Positions 1 through 11,045 of a stretch of 64,000 nucleotides of DNA are shown here, piece by piece. This DNA is from Cordia subcordata (taxonomy: Eukaryota > Streptophyta > Magnoliopsida > Boraginales > Cordiaceae): assembly GCA_028554755.1 (NCBI GenBank), contig JAPTOF010000003.1, positions 23,806,501 to 23,870,500 on the forward strand. The letters run 5' to 3'. The translations under genes and the position numbers were made by a program. A model generated the notes under the pieces. It was not told the origin of the DNA. It saw only the letters and a program-made list of their open reading frames with translations, and did not search any database. The stretch's first letter is position 1, and each line of letters starts with the position of its first letter.

Positions 1-57
1 AACTTCCGAAGCAATGAAGAGGAAGGAAAGATATATCGACTTACCAACAAGCATAAT
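1..57 (-). pseudogene. possible WAKL exon 2 remnant
   Basis: The stretch around 39-57 (ttaccaacaagcataat) matches the exon 2/donor region of the WAKL copies at 8560-8580, 16300-16320 and 38945-38965, and the purine-rich bases before it also resemble theirs. No reading frame can be followed and homology stops near 57. It may be the edge of another WAKL gene lying to the left of the window. Confidence 0.25.
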
Positions 58-439
58 CAAATATTATATTGTAATAATAATAAATTCTAAAAAAGTGTAT
101 TATTATCAATAAAAATTTATATAATATTGTAATTTTATGTTTATCTCACGAAAAAATTAAAATTTTATATTTACTCTTTTTTTTCCCCTTCTCTAGCAAA
201 AGATATGTTCTTTCTTTTCCTACTTTTTTGTTAATTACATTTTTGAACTTTTATCGGGGGTAGAAATTGGTTTAAATTTTTAATATTTTGAGTTTTGTGA
301 TAAAAAAATTGACAGGGTATTAAAAGCCATAAAGTTCAAACCTGAAAGAGAATCCGTTTGAGTTTCTGAGTTCAAATTTTTAAATTTTTATTATTAAAAA
401 TCAAAGAAACATTTGATTAGATAATTTTATATACTCTAG
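58..439. other. AT-rich spacer, no gene seen
   Basis: AT-rich sequence with homopolymer runs. I see no coding or structural feature in it. Confidence 0.5.
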
Positions 440-1010
440 TTATAGCTAGAGGGCGACCATCAGCCAACTTTGCCATGTAAAAAGGACTAAGAGGATGAAG
501 GAGGAAAAGGAGCAAGAGTAGGAGCAAATTTGGATGGGATCGAATGATTACGAGATAGACAATGAGACAAGAGCTAGTCATTGGCTAAAGCACAACTGAC
601 AACCGACTTTGTTATGTAAAAAGGACCAAGGAGGATGAAGGAGGAGAAGGAGCAAGAGTAAAAGTTATAATTTAGATGGAATCGAATGATTACGAGATAA
701 ATAGCTTAAGCTTTTACTAGCTACTATAGCGAAGATTGTCACTGGCTAGAGGGCAACCAACAATCAACTTTGCTATGTAAAAAGGACCAATAAGGATAAC
801 GGAGGAGGAGAAGGAGGATTAGGAGCTAACTTAGACTCGCTTGAGTAATTACGAGATCGACAATCAGACAAGTGCTAATCATTGGTTAGACAGCGATCGA
901 TAGCCTACTTTGCTATGTAAAAAGGACCAAGAAAAATGAAGGAGGAGAAGGAACAGGAGTAGGAGCTATAATTCCAATGGAATCGAAGGAACAGGAACAT
1001 GAGAAGGAGG
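440..1010. repeat. tandem repeat, about 4 units of 140-160 bp
   Basis: Four diverged head-to-tail units. Each opens with a version of ggctagagggcgacc, followed by an actttgctatgtaaaaagga core (near 465, 605, 764 and 905) and a purine-rich ggatgaaggaggagaagga run, then a variable tail ending in a version of gaatgattacgagat. Units 1, 2 and 3 are similar in order; the fourth tail differs. No open frame runs through it. It is a minisatellite-like array found once in the window. Confidence 0.85.
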
Positions 1011-1343
1011 CATTCAATTTTATATTATTTTTTTTTACCATATTTATAATTTCATAACAGTTAGCTGGATTTGAAAATTAATTTGATATGTGTGTATATA
1101 CTTACATATATAGATAACTATAGATATGATATACCATAAAGGGCGATTTGAATCTAAATTATTTCATTTTTATAAATGGTAATTACCAATGTGGTTTTGG
1201 AGAAAAAATAAATTACAACAATGTAACATGTAATTATTGGTTTTCTCAACAGGTTCAGGGATATGATAGGTTCAAGAATTAATTGTCGATGAATCAAGGA
1301 TCTAAATTATTGGTTCTTAATGTCACCTGAAAAAAAAAAAAAA

Positions 1344-2790
1344 GGCATTACCTGCCTTCAGAACGTGAAATAAACGGGGAGTAAATGAACAAACTAGAGG
1401 AAATTAGCATAGCATGATCTGGTGGTACTGTGGCGGCTTCTCACTTTGGAAACTGCGGGTTGATTGCCTTGGTCAACCGTCGTAGTCATTCTGTCTTCCT
1501 TCCAACCCTCTTTGTCGATATGCATGAGAGCGACGCAAATTCCAGTATTCCAGACGACACGAATAGGAATAGTCAATGCTTTAATTTGAAATACAGAGAA
1601 AATTAAAAGAATCAGCTTGTATTTTGCTAGTTATGCATGCATGTACTCTTGTACGTGCATAAAGCAGTGAGAGGAGGAATTTTTCTGTAGATTTCACCTG
1701 TACAAAAATTATGACTACCGTTATTGTTATATAGATATATTTCTAGCCAAGATCTCAAGCAAACAGCATATATACATGTTATGGAGTCTACATTCAATAG
1801 CATTAATTTGTTATCCAGTGACACGTCCAGCACCTGTTAAGCTTAGGCCTCAACGCAATGAAACAAATAGAGAATGAATAAACAAACTACAGAGCAAATA
1901 ATTAGTACTGCATTCTCTTGATAATTAATGTTCATATGGTTGAATTGTTTTTTTTTCCCCTTCTTTTATTCAACTAAATGGTGTGTTAAACTCCTATGAA
2001 ATTTAAAAAGGAGGCCCCACTTGTGTTCGCTTATAATAGCAAGTTTCTTATCGCGTTCATATAAATCATAAAAAAAAAATGATTTATTATATTGCCAAGT
2101 TTAATAACAGTGTGCCTGGGAAAGAATTCTAGTAGAACACGGAAACGAATAGTCAATACTTTCGAACTTCTTTGTTGGTGCATGTGAAGGAGAGATTTCA
2201 AAAAGTAGAGGCGATTATTCAATATTTTGGAATTTTGAAGGAAAACGAAAGGAAAGAAAAAGACATGAAAAGATCATTATAATAGTGGAAGTAAAATCAT
2301 GTTATCTTTGCTTGGCAAGAAAACGAAAGAAGAGGAAAGTGTCACTTCTGTAAACTAAGTTAAATATTTACCAATAGTAGTAATAAGAACTAATATGGGC
2401 ATTAACCCGATCTGGGCTAAAAGTATCCCCTATCTTAAAGGATATATATTCCTCAACCATCTCTTCGAAAACTACAACGACATCATTGAGTATCGTAAAT
2501 ATCCCAACTCACTTTTTGAAAATAGGTAACTGGCAATTTTTTGCGTACTTTCATAAGCAATTGAGCACATATATTTGTGTATTATGGGCTGATATAATTT
2601 CTTAAAAAGAATAAGCATATTTTGAGTATGTTGCATTTTCTCTCCCCTCCATGTTCCTTCAATTTGGAAAAACAACATGCGGAAAGAATTCATGCGAAGC
2701 TATGTATGCCCCGCAATTTGTGCATGAAGATTCTGAGATTAGTTCTCGGTATATTATGTTATTAGTCATTGATCTCACCTCAACAAAAGA
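1344..2790. repeat. WAKL intergenic unit, copy 1
   Basis: This spacer begins with an aaaggc-acctgccttcag segment that recurs at 2816 and 11046. The part from about 1610 to 2400 is collinear with 31260-32090 (A unit versus C unit of the segmental duplication). It contains a conserved block with a W-box-like core (1430-1566, listed separately). The short open frames are not shared between copies, so I call no gene. Confidence 0.7.
1430..1566. promoter_or_regulatory. conserved spacer block with W-box-like core, copy 1
   Basis: A roughly 130-bp block repeated five times in the window (here, 3024, 11244, 29783, 41930). It runs from gtggcggcttctcactttgg to agtattccacacgac-like sequence. ggtcaa at 1471-1476 is TTGACC on the minus strand, matching the WRKY W-box core. 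The regulatory role is inference. Confidence 0.45.
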
Positions 2791-3620
2791 AAAATAAATT
2801 TCTCTCTCCTCTCCAAAAGGCACCACCTGCCTTCAGGAAATGAAATAAGCGGGGAGTAAACTAACAAATTAGAGGAAATTAGAACAGAATGACTATGTGG
2901 ATATTATTAGTTCGCAAGAAGTGAACAATAGTTAATGAAGGCTAACTTTTTACTTTTTAGTGAGCATAGTTAATTAGCAGGAGCACTAGGCAAAGGTGTA
3001 GGAATCAATTAATGACTAGTAGCATCATGTTGGCTTCTCGCTTTAGAACCTCAGGGTGACTTCCTTGGTCAACGGTCATAGTCATTATGTCTTCCCCAAC
3101 CCTCTTTCTGAATATGCATGAGAGCATAGTAAATTTCAGTATACCACACAGATACGAATCGTCGATACTTTAAATGTGGAGGAAATTGAAAGAAAAGTAT
3201 TAGATACCAATGTTTACTATTATTTTAATTTTTTGAATATATTACTTTTCACGTGTATATGTTCAATTAGTTGGTGTATTAAAAGAAAGTGAATTGAAAA
3301 AAAAGAAAATAAAAGTAGGCGTGCTAGTTATGCATGCATGTTGTCTAATCGTCTGCACATAAAGGAGAGAGAGGAGATTTTTTTTTTTTTTAATTTTATG
3401 TAGTTTTCTTCCGAAGTGCCAAAATTATATCTACCATTATTCTTATATGGATATCTGGCTAAGATCTCATGCGAACAACATACATGTAGTGGAGGCTACA
3501 TTCAAGAGCATTAATTTGTAGCACTTAGCTAAGATATATGTACGAATCAATATCTAAAAGCATAATTTAATTAATGGCTTCGTATTTTGCGAAACCCTTG
3601 TAGTATATATGCTTGGTTTA
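2791..3620. repeat. WAKL intergenic unit, copy 2
   Basis: A second, diverged copy of the spacer unit directly follows copy 1. It restarts with caccacctgccttcagg at about 2821 and repeats the conserved block at 3024-3170 (ggtcaa at 3067-3072) and the tgctagttatgcatgcatg segment. No coding region is supported. Confidence 0.65.
3024..3170. promoter_or_regulatory. conserved spacer block, copy 2
   Basis: Second copy of the repeated block, with the W-box-like ggtcaa kept at 3067-3072. More diverged than copy 1. Confidence 0.4.
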
Positions 3621-3905
3621 GAGGATGTTTGGCTGTACTTTTTTTGAGTTGTTTATAAGCAATTGATGCAAGCGCTTTTCAATAATTAAACCGTAATTTT
3701 TTGTATTTTTAAAAGGGATATAAATGTAATTTTATTTGATCAACTTTCATTACTTATAAGTACCTAAAGAAAAAAGTTTGGGAAGTGGTATTATTTTTTA
3801 GTTGCTTACAAGCCAAATTTACCGCTTTATAAGCACAATTTGTCAAATAATTTTTTTTACTTATTAACAAGTTTGATCAGCTTATAAACACTTCTACAGA
3901 CCCTC
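3621..3905. mobile_element. PIF/Harbinger-like MITE
   Basis: Inverted ends gaggatgtttggctg and cagaccctc, flanked by TTA (3618-3620) and TTC (3906-3908), a slightly decayed 3-bp target-site duplication. The GAGGGTGTTTGG-type end is shared with the clearer copies at 28513-28963 and 52286-52756. No coding capacity. The paralogous spacer near 11780 reads through without it. Confidence 0.65.
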
Positions 3906-3908
3906 TTC

Positions 3909-5036
3909 GGTGATGGCATTGTCTTATTTAAAATGGACTAAAATGAAAGAAAGAATCCCCAACAAGGAAGCGAATAATCAGTTCTTTTCAATCTCTTTGA
4001 TGGTGCACGTGAATGGGAAATTTGACAATATTGTGGAGATGAATAGTCGACTAGTAGATCTGAATTAGCTGAGAAAATGAAAGAAAAGAAAAAGACATGA
4101 CAATGAATAATAAAAAGTAGAGGAAAATTATAAGTCTCTTCTTTTCATTTGAATAAAAAGGAGAAGAAGTCGAAGGATTAATGTATAATTTGGAACAGGA
4201 AAGGAAAGAACAAGAAAAGATAATTATGTCCCTTGATACCAAAGACATTGTCATCGCCCCATATTTATCTATCTATATTTATTATGAAAGAGAATCCATG
4301 CTTTTTATATCAATGTTGCGTGTCTTTTTCCTGAGATGTTTGTTCCTTGTCTACTAATATTCATGCCTTTTCTGATTATTTTTTTTTAAGTTTAAATGTT
4401 TTGTTCAATTATCACAAATTTCTCATTAAAAATACGATTAATATTGAAAATTTTATTTAAATTAATTTTTTTACAAGTGTTACTATATATTATCTTTTTG
4501 CATTTGCTTTTGGGTCATATTTCATGAATTTAATTTTAATTCTCTTTCATATTAATCAAATTATGTAGTTGATTTTTCTATTTAGAGAATACGAAATCGA
4601 TCTTGTGAAAGTTATCGAGCAATCACCCCAAGTTAGCATACAACTCACACTTTTTGGCACTACTATGTATATGAAGTTCTTTTTTTGTCTTGAAACTGGC
4701 AAGGTAGAATCAGAATACTAAAGCACAAATTAAACAAGCTTGGTGATCCAGTCAGCTCAGGAGCATAGTCAATCAAAGCTGGAAGCTCTCGAAGAATTGA
4801 AGACTTGAGCTAACTAATGTTACGTGCATAATTTGATCAGTAGGGATAGTTAGAGAAATCAGTGAGTTGGTTAGACTAACTAAAAGTTAGTTATAATTAG
4901 AGTTAGTTATAGTTAGGAAGTCAGTGCTGAGCTGTACACAAACTAGAAGTTAGTTAGAATGTACTTACTGCAATTAGTGGGCCAATTTATTCAATGCAAT
5001 TGAATTCATTCAATACAATGCAATACAAGTTTTCAA
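3909..5036. other. duplicated spacer, no gene
   Basis: Collinear with about 32600-34037 in the C unit, from the aaaatgaaagaaagaa segment through the repeated agttagttatagttagg tract. No coding region supported. Confidence 0.6.
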
Positions 5037-5050
5037 GTTCCAAATTCTCT

Positions 5051-5153
5051 TGGGTAAAAGAGAACCCAAGTGGTTGAGATTATTTTCACCTAAATGTGTG
5101 ATCCTGGGTTCAATCTCATGGGGATAGAGGATTTAACAAAAAAAAAAAAAAAA
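5051..5153 (+). mobile_element. tRNA-derived SINE with target-site duplication
   Basis: A roughly 100-bp element with a box-A-like segment (acccaagtggttgaga) and a box-B-like segment (gggttcaatct), ending in an A-tract. It is flanked by 14-bp direct repeats, gttccaaattctct at 5037-5050 and gtttcaaattctct at 5155-5168. The orthologous copy at 34052-34149 in the duplicated unit sits at the same place, so insertion preceded the A/C duplication. Confidence 0.75.
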
Positions 5154-5466
5154 GGTTTCAAATTCTCTCAAATCCTTTTCAGAAAATTAGAACGATTGAA
5201 AATTTATGAAACTATTTATTTTCAACTGATTTATTGATATATTTTTGCACTTCTCAAATGATTTCATTTGAGACATTTGCACACCTTCTGGGTAACGAAG
5301 GGTTGCAAAGAGTGGAAGTCGATAAATGAATATTAATTTCTCCACTAGAAACAATAAATTAAGAGAGTAAGAATCAGATAGAAAATTCAGAGGATAACAA
5401 ATACTAATTGATTGGGACAAGAAAATATGTTGAAATATGAAAAGGCAAGGTAATACGAATATGGTT

Positions 5467-5685
5467 GTCTGGCATTAGCATTTTTATTAGCCTTTCTATA
5501 TACATGTCTCAGTTTGTATCCTTGTTAAGCCGTTAGAATTTGCTTGCTTTCCTCAATCATTGGCCGTAGCATGTTGTGAGGACTGTTGTTCCCCTGTGTC
5601 CAGTTTGCAAGATTCTTCGACTTGGTTTCGATTTCAAGTTTGCCAACCCCATGCAGGTTGTCTGGCCTTTTTTGTTACACCTTGC
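5467..5685 (-). pseudogene. RNase H-like (RVT_3) fragment
   Basis: Minus-strand translation gives a run with motifs KLEIETKSKNLANW, PHNMLRPMIEESK and YKLRHVYRKANKNA. This resembles the second half of plant RNase H-type domains (RVT_3) found in LINEs and in stand-alone genes. An in-frame TAA follows ESKQILTA. The duplicate at 34755-34982 is open through the same region. It is a non-functional fragment lying in the 3' flank of WAKL copy A. Confidence 0.6.
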
Positions 5686-5708
5686 AGGCAACTAAGCAAA
5701 AGCTTGCC

Positions 5709-5918
5709 TAGTTTGGATTGACTTTTTCAAAAAATATTTTTTTGAAAAAAATACTTTCTTGAAAAACTAACAATTTTAGATTCTAAAAAAACTGATTTCA
5801 GCTTTCTTAGAATTTTTAATTTTTTTAAAATTTAATTCAAACTCTTATTACAAAAAGAATGTGCCTTTTTTTTAAAAAAAAAGTATTTTTTTTCATAAAA
5901 AGAAAGTCAACCCAGCTA
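5709..5918. mobile_element. foldback MITE-like element
   Basis: Starts tagtttggattgactttt and ends aaaagaaagtcaacccagcta, so the ends are inverted repeats; the interior is A/T homopolymer-rich and self-complementary. A duplicate lies at 35018-35242. I cannot define a target-site duplication. Confidence 0.45.
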
Positions 5919-6723
5919 GTTGATTATTGACTTGGAGAGTTTACATTACTATTTTCATTTGAGAACATTTGCGCACCTTATGAGGGTCTGTTTTTATCTT
6001 TTCTTTTCATATTTCGTCGACCAATTCTTCCTAATTCACATAAGTGTTTTTTAAATATATATATATTTTTATATAAAATATTTAGATTGACTTTCAAAAA
6101 AACACTTAAAACTCTCAAAAAAATTAAATTTAGTATTTTCAAAAGTCAAAATTTTTAACTTTTAGAAAGACAATTTTTTTTCAAAATTATTAAAACGATT
6201 TTGAAAAACAAATCCATACAAGCCATCAGTATGAAGGTTGTGGGGACTCCATCTTGAGCAATACTTTTAACAATATCCCTTAAATTTTGCATTCCATTTT
6301 ACTAACTGATATTCAACTACCACAAAAAATTTAATACCTAACTCAAAGAAGTTGTAAAGATCAATTGCTAGATAAAGACTTAGTTATCAAGTGGTATGTC
6401 TTTTATTTTTAGTGTGAGTGGTCCAACAATCAACTTCAACTAATTACATATTATTAATAATTGACTTTGGCCTCCGTTGAAGCGGAAAAACAAAAAAGGT
6501 CAATTGCTAGATACTTGCAATATAGAGTTCTCTCATATTTACAAACTGTCACAAAACTCTCCATGCCTACTATTTTATTTTCATCCTTCACAAAGTAACA
6601 CAAGTACATGAACAAGACGGGGGTTACCATCGTTCCTAGATCACAATCACAGACTTCCATATTAAATATGAAACAGTGAAAAGATAACATGCAAGAATGG
6701 CATGGCGGACTAATTATTTGATA
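5919..6723. other. 3' flank of WAKL copy A
   Basis: Holds a second A/T-rich foldback stretch (about 5986-6225). Sequence from about 6230 is shared with copies C (35570-36277) and E (56690-57025). tttatt at 6574-6579 is AATAAA on the minus strand, about 145 bp past the stop, a candidate poly(A) signal. No other gene. Confidence 0.5.
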
Positions 6724-9601
6724 TCAAAAAGTGTCAGACAATAAGGGGTAGACATCGGACGAGGATGCGCTTTCTTCATTTGTAGTTGTCAATGAAGAAA
6801 TGGCATCTGGAAAGATTACCAGCTCTATTTCATCGTCTTTAGGTTCCACAAAGTTTGTTTGCACCGTTGAAGGCAAGTGAGACATCTTGATATTCTCAAG
6901 TTCCAAAGCAACTTCTTTCATGGTGGGCCTTTTCTTTCCTTTTAAGTTCAAGCAACGTTGAGCAAGTATAGCGACTGCTCTGACTTGTTCGTAGCTAGCT
7001 ACATCCACAATTTGAGTATCCAGAATCATGTTCAGTTGATCTTCTTCCATCGATATCAGAAATCGCGTTGCTAAGCTAAAGCCACTTTCTGCTGTGCTAC
7101 GAATTGTAGATATTGGCTTTTGTCTAGTTAAGAGTTCAACGAGCACAACACCAAAACTATAAACATCACTTTTTTCTGTAAATTGATGTGACTGAAAGTA
7201 CTCTGGATCAAGATAACCAAATGTTCCTTTCACCATGGTGGTTACATGAGTCTGGTCAATTATAGCAGACTTTGAAATTCCAAAGTCTGAAACTTTTGCT
7301 CTTTGCTTTTCATCCAAAAGGATATTGCTCGATTTGATATCTCTATGATAGATCGGAACAGAAGTTGCTGTGTGCAAATAGGCCAATGCTCCTGATATCT
7401 CTGTTGCAATTCTTAAACGCATGTCCCATGACATGATAAATTCTTCATTCTCGCTATGCATGAGTTCATAAAGAGTTCCATTTGGTATGAACTCGTACAC
7501 TAGCAAAGGAACATTTGTCTCTAAGCAACAACCTAATAACTTAACCACATTTCTATGAATAATTTGTGAAAGAACAACTATTTCATTTATAAAATCCTCC
7601 ACTTGATTTTCGTCAACTAACTCCGATTTTTTAATGGCTACTATTTTCCCCTCAGCTAACATACCCTTGTAAACTGTACCTTGTCCTCCATGACCTAGTA
7701 CTCTATCTTTATTGAAGTTGTCAGTAGCTTTCTCCAACTCAGTCGAAGTAAAAAATCTTACTTTGTCTACCAAATTTTCATCAACTGAAAATTGTTGTTG
7801 CAACAGTAAGCCGCCATTTCGTGCGAAGAACTTCTGTTTAAGCTTTCGTTCTATTCTTTTCCTGATCATCTTGCACAACAAAAAACAAGATGTTGCAAGC
7901 AACAATATCCCAAAGCTTGTCCCACCAACTGCATTTAAAAAGGAAAATGTGATGATAAAACACAGTCCATTTAATTTTTTTTTTTTGCTTTGCCAAGCTT
8001 TGGTAATGGCTACTATTCAATCTTAAAATTGGTAATTCTGGATAACTCTCCTTCATTAATTATCATTCTTGCATATTTAATTTGAAGTAAGAGCGAATGC
8101 AGGATTTAGTTATTGAGTGATGATAAAGTTCTTAAAATAAAATAGAGAGAGAAAGGGAGAATATACTGTGACTAAAATGAATTTTTAAAATCAGATTGAT
8201 AATTTTATGGAATTATCTCAAAGAAGTTTGGATTGTGTTGATTACGAGCAGAATTAAACTTTAGGTCCATTTGGTAGATTATACAGCGGCTGTTGCATTA
8301 TTCCCTTTACTAGTTTAGCGGATTCTCGCGGTTAGGCCTTTTGTGCTGGGGATTCTCTACATCTACAGTTATGGACCTTATTAGAAATTAGTAAGCATCT
8401 GCAGATTCAATTGCGTGGTTTGTTATGCATAACAAGACACATGATGAGAAAACCCATATGTTCAGCTTTTAGATATATGTATGTATGTATATATGTGATA
8501 CATGTATGTCAGGTGTTGAAGGTAAAGTCGGAAAAAGAGTAAAAGCAGAGGGAAAGAATCAGCCTACCAACAAGCATAATTAACTTTTTTCTTGATTTAC
8601 GCACGCAGTAAAGTTGATTGGAGCGACCTGCCAATTCAATTCAAGGAGAGTGTTAGCATAAAATTGCATACAAAGACTCTTTTTACCCTCAACTTGTCTC
8701 TAGTTTGTAATTAAATTAAGGTAAAATTAGAAGCAAATATACCTCGGCATCCATTCGGAAGATATGGGTTCCCTCCTACACATCCTGGGCACCTACAATT
8801 ATATGCTCCATTAGAGCTCCAGAGCACGCAATTTGGATTATTTTGCAAATCCAATTCCAAGTGCATCGACTCTTCAATCCACCACCTCAAGTCAATGGGC
8901 TTTGAAACCCCAAGTAAATCTTCTTCAGAGGGATCTGAAAAATAGACTGATGATGAGTCGCTTTGATATCTCTCGAACGAAACATATCCGCAAGAGTCGT
9001 TTGTCCTCCCCAAATTTGAGAAATTCAAATGGTAATGCTGGCCACCACCGGAAGACAAAAAGAGTTGGCAACAATTGACGCCATCGCAAGTACCATTAAA
9101 TTTTCTGTTCTGATCACAAGTGGGTGTGCATCCAGAAGTACTACTTCGAGTCTGTTTACCAGAAGTTAGACTTGTGGAGAGCACGACACTACCACAGCCA
9201 ACAAAAATGACCCTGTTACGTGGACTGTAAGAAAAGGGGCTCCCTGACAAATTACTGGCAAGCTGGATATGTTTTTCATCCTCACATACACGAAATGTTG
9301 AATTATGAACGTTTATTGTTATAAACGGACCATCCAGTGACACATCCAGCACCTCCCCTCCGAATTCTTCATGTTTGGAATAATTTTTCAAGTATGGTCG
9401 GCTATTATTTTGACAAACTATTTCAAACCATTCATTCAGGAAACATGCACTCCCAATCCCAAATGGATAGGGTATGCTAACGTTTCCACAAGTATCTCTG
9501 CAACCTGGCTTTGCAATAGGCGGATTTGCTGCAATTAATGTCTCTATTAGCCATAGAAACCAGATCATTATTAGGTGCAACAAGTAGTACTTGAGGGTCA
9601 T
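6724..9601 (-). CDS. wall-associated receptor kinase-like protein (copy A)
   Basis: Spliced model on the minus strand: exon 1 9601-8743, exon 2 8627-8568, exon 3 7928-6724. All introns are GT/AG, and every junction splits after codon position 1, giving 707 residues. Residues 1-24 form a hydrophobic signal peptide. From C34 a GUB_WAK-type galacturonan-binding module follows ([15 protein letters not shown]), then a cysteine-rich WAK-associated region ending [17 protein letters not shown]. No EGF module is seen. Exon 2 encodes a short basic linker leading into one membrane span (about 302-325). The kinase has GHGGQG (385-390), Lys406, HRD (501-503), DFG (521-523) and a YLDPEY activation segment, so it is an RD kinase. 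WAKs are plasma-membrane receptors for pectin fragments; ligand and role here are inferred. Frame is intact throughout. Without transcripts, exon 2 borders rest on conservation with copies B and D. Confidence 0.88.
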
Positions 9602-11045
9602 GGCTTGATAATAGTCTATCTATTTCTGGCTGCTGTAAAGAAATTGGAGTGTGGCAACGGAATGTATTTCAACATGCACTTAGAGGAGAATTAAATACAT
9701 CTAATTGGTTTGATTTGTTGCTGTTGCAGTCAACTCTGCATAGTGAAAAAGTCTTCCCAAAGACGTTACAAATTCTAAAATGCGGACATGTATCTAATGT
9801 CCCACATTGGAGAAATTAAATAAGTGTATATTCGGTAATTTATAAGTTGGCGGTGTTGGTTTTTCCCTTTTTTTTTCCCCCCTTTTTCCTTGTACATGAT
9901 GTAGCAAAACTGATTTTGGGTGGTGGATATTAATGCAACTCATGCATTCCAATTTAGAAGGTTAATTAACTTGAATAAATATTTTTCTCCTATTAAAAAG
10001 ACGCTACTTTAGGCTTTAACCTCAATGAAGTGAAATAAATAGGGAGTGAATAAACAAAATATAAAGCAAATAATTAGTACTGCAAGTTAATGTTCACATG
10101 GTGAACTTTTTGTTTTTCTTTTTTCCTTTTTCTTAAAATCCTACTAAAATTGTACATTAAACTCCTATGGGATTTAAAAATGAGGCCCTACTTCGTGTGT
10201 TTGCTTACAATTGGAAGTTTCATATCACATTCTTACAAATTATAGAGGCAATTGCATTATTGCAATATGAAGTTTAATAATAGTGCGTGTGAAAAAGAAT
10301 TCCACAACATAACACGGAAAGGAATAGTCAATACTTTTGAGCTTCTTTGTTGGTGCATGTCAAGGAGATCTTTCAGAAAATTACGGAAACGATTAGTCAG
10401 TACTTTTGAATTATGGAGGAAAACGATAGAAGAGAGAAAGACATGAAAATATCATAACAGTGGAAGAAAAATCATGTTTCCTTTGCTTGGCTAAAAAAAC
10501 GAAATAAAAGGAAAGTATCACTTCTGTAAACTAATTCAAACATTTACGAATGTTAGTCATATAGAACCCATAAGGGCATTAACTAACTAGACTAGGCTAA
10601 AAGTATCTTCAATCTTAAACTATATATATCCCTCATCCAGCTCATCCGATCCAAAACTGCAATGACATTATTGAGTATTATAAATATCCCAATTCACTTT
10701 TGGGGAAAAAAAGAAAAGGTAACTGGCAATTCTTTGTGTACTTTAATGAACAATTGAGCATATATATGTGTATTATGTGCTGCAGATTATAATTTCTTAA
10801 AAAGAATAAGCATATTTTAAACATGTATTTTCAGTTTCTCTTCCTTCCATTTTCATTCAACTTAGAAAACAACAAGCCAAAGGAAATTTTAAAGCTTAGT
10901 GATCAAGTAGTGATATGCCCCTCAAGGCCTCAACTTGGGTATGAAGGTCCCGGGATTAATTTTTGACATATTAGTAAGGCCAGTGTTTTATTATTTGTCT
11001 TTAATCTCACTTAAAGAAAAGAATAATAAATTTGTCTCTCCTCTC
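9602..11045. other. 5' flank of WAKL copy A
   Basis: Upstream sequence shared with B (17340-17820) and C (39962-40990). It includes a tgcagtcaactctgca motif near 9727 also kept upstream of the other copies. No clear TATA box close to the ATG. No coding region supported. Confidence 0.5.

Noticed and set aside
1394..1576. 60-codon frame across the conserved spacer block
   Set aside because: Not open in the other four copies; stop codons appear at different places, so the block is not protein-coding in this frame.
5051..5153. Possible tRNA gene (box A and box B present)
   Set aside because: No cloverleaf can be drawn; A-tail and target duplications show it is a SINE.
5986..6225. Third foldback element in the 3' flank of copy A
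   Set aside because: Ends gggtctgtttttatctt and aacaaatccatacaagcc are only loosely inverted and no target duplication could be placed, so it is mentioned only within the flank entry.
7712..8056. Plus-strand and offset frames over WAKL exon 3
   Set aside because: Shadows of the kinase exon; the same shadows recur antisense to C, D and E.
8833..9078. Plus-strand frame recurring at 16571 and 39142
   Set aside because: Antisense shadow of the conserved ectodomain exon; conservation comes from the WAKL coding strand.
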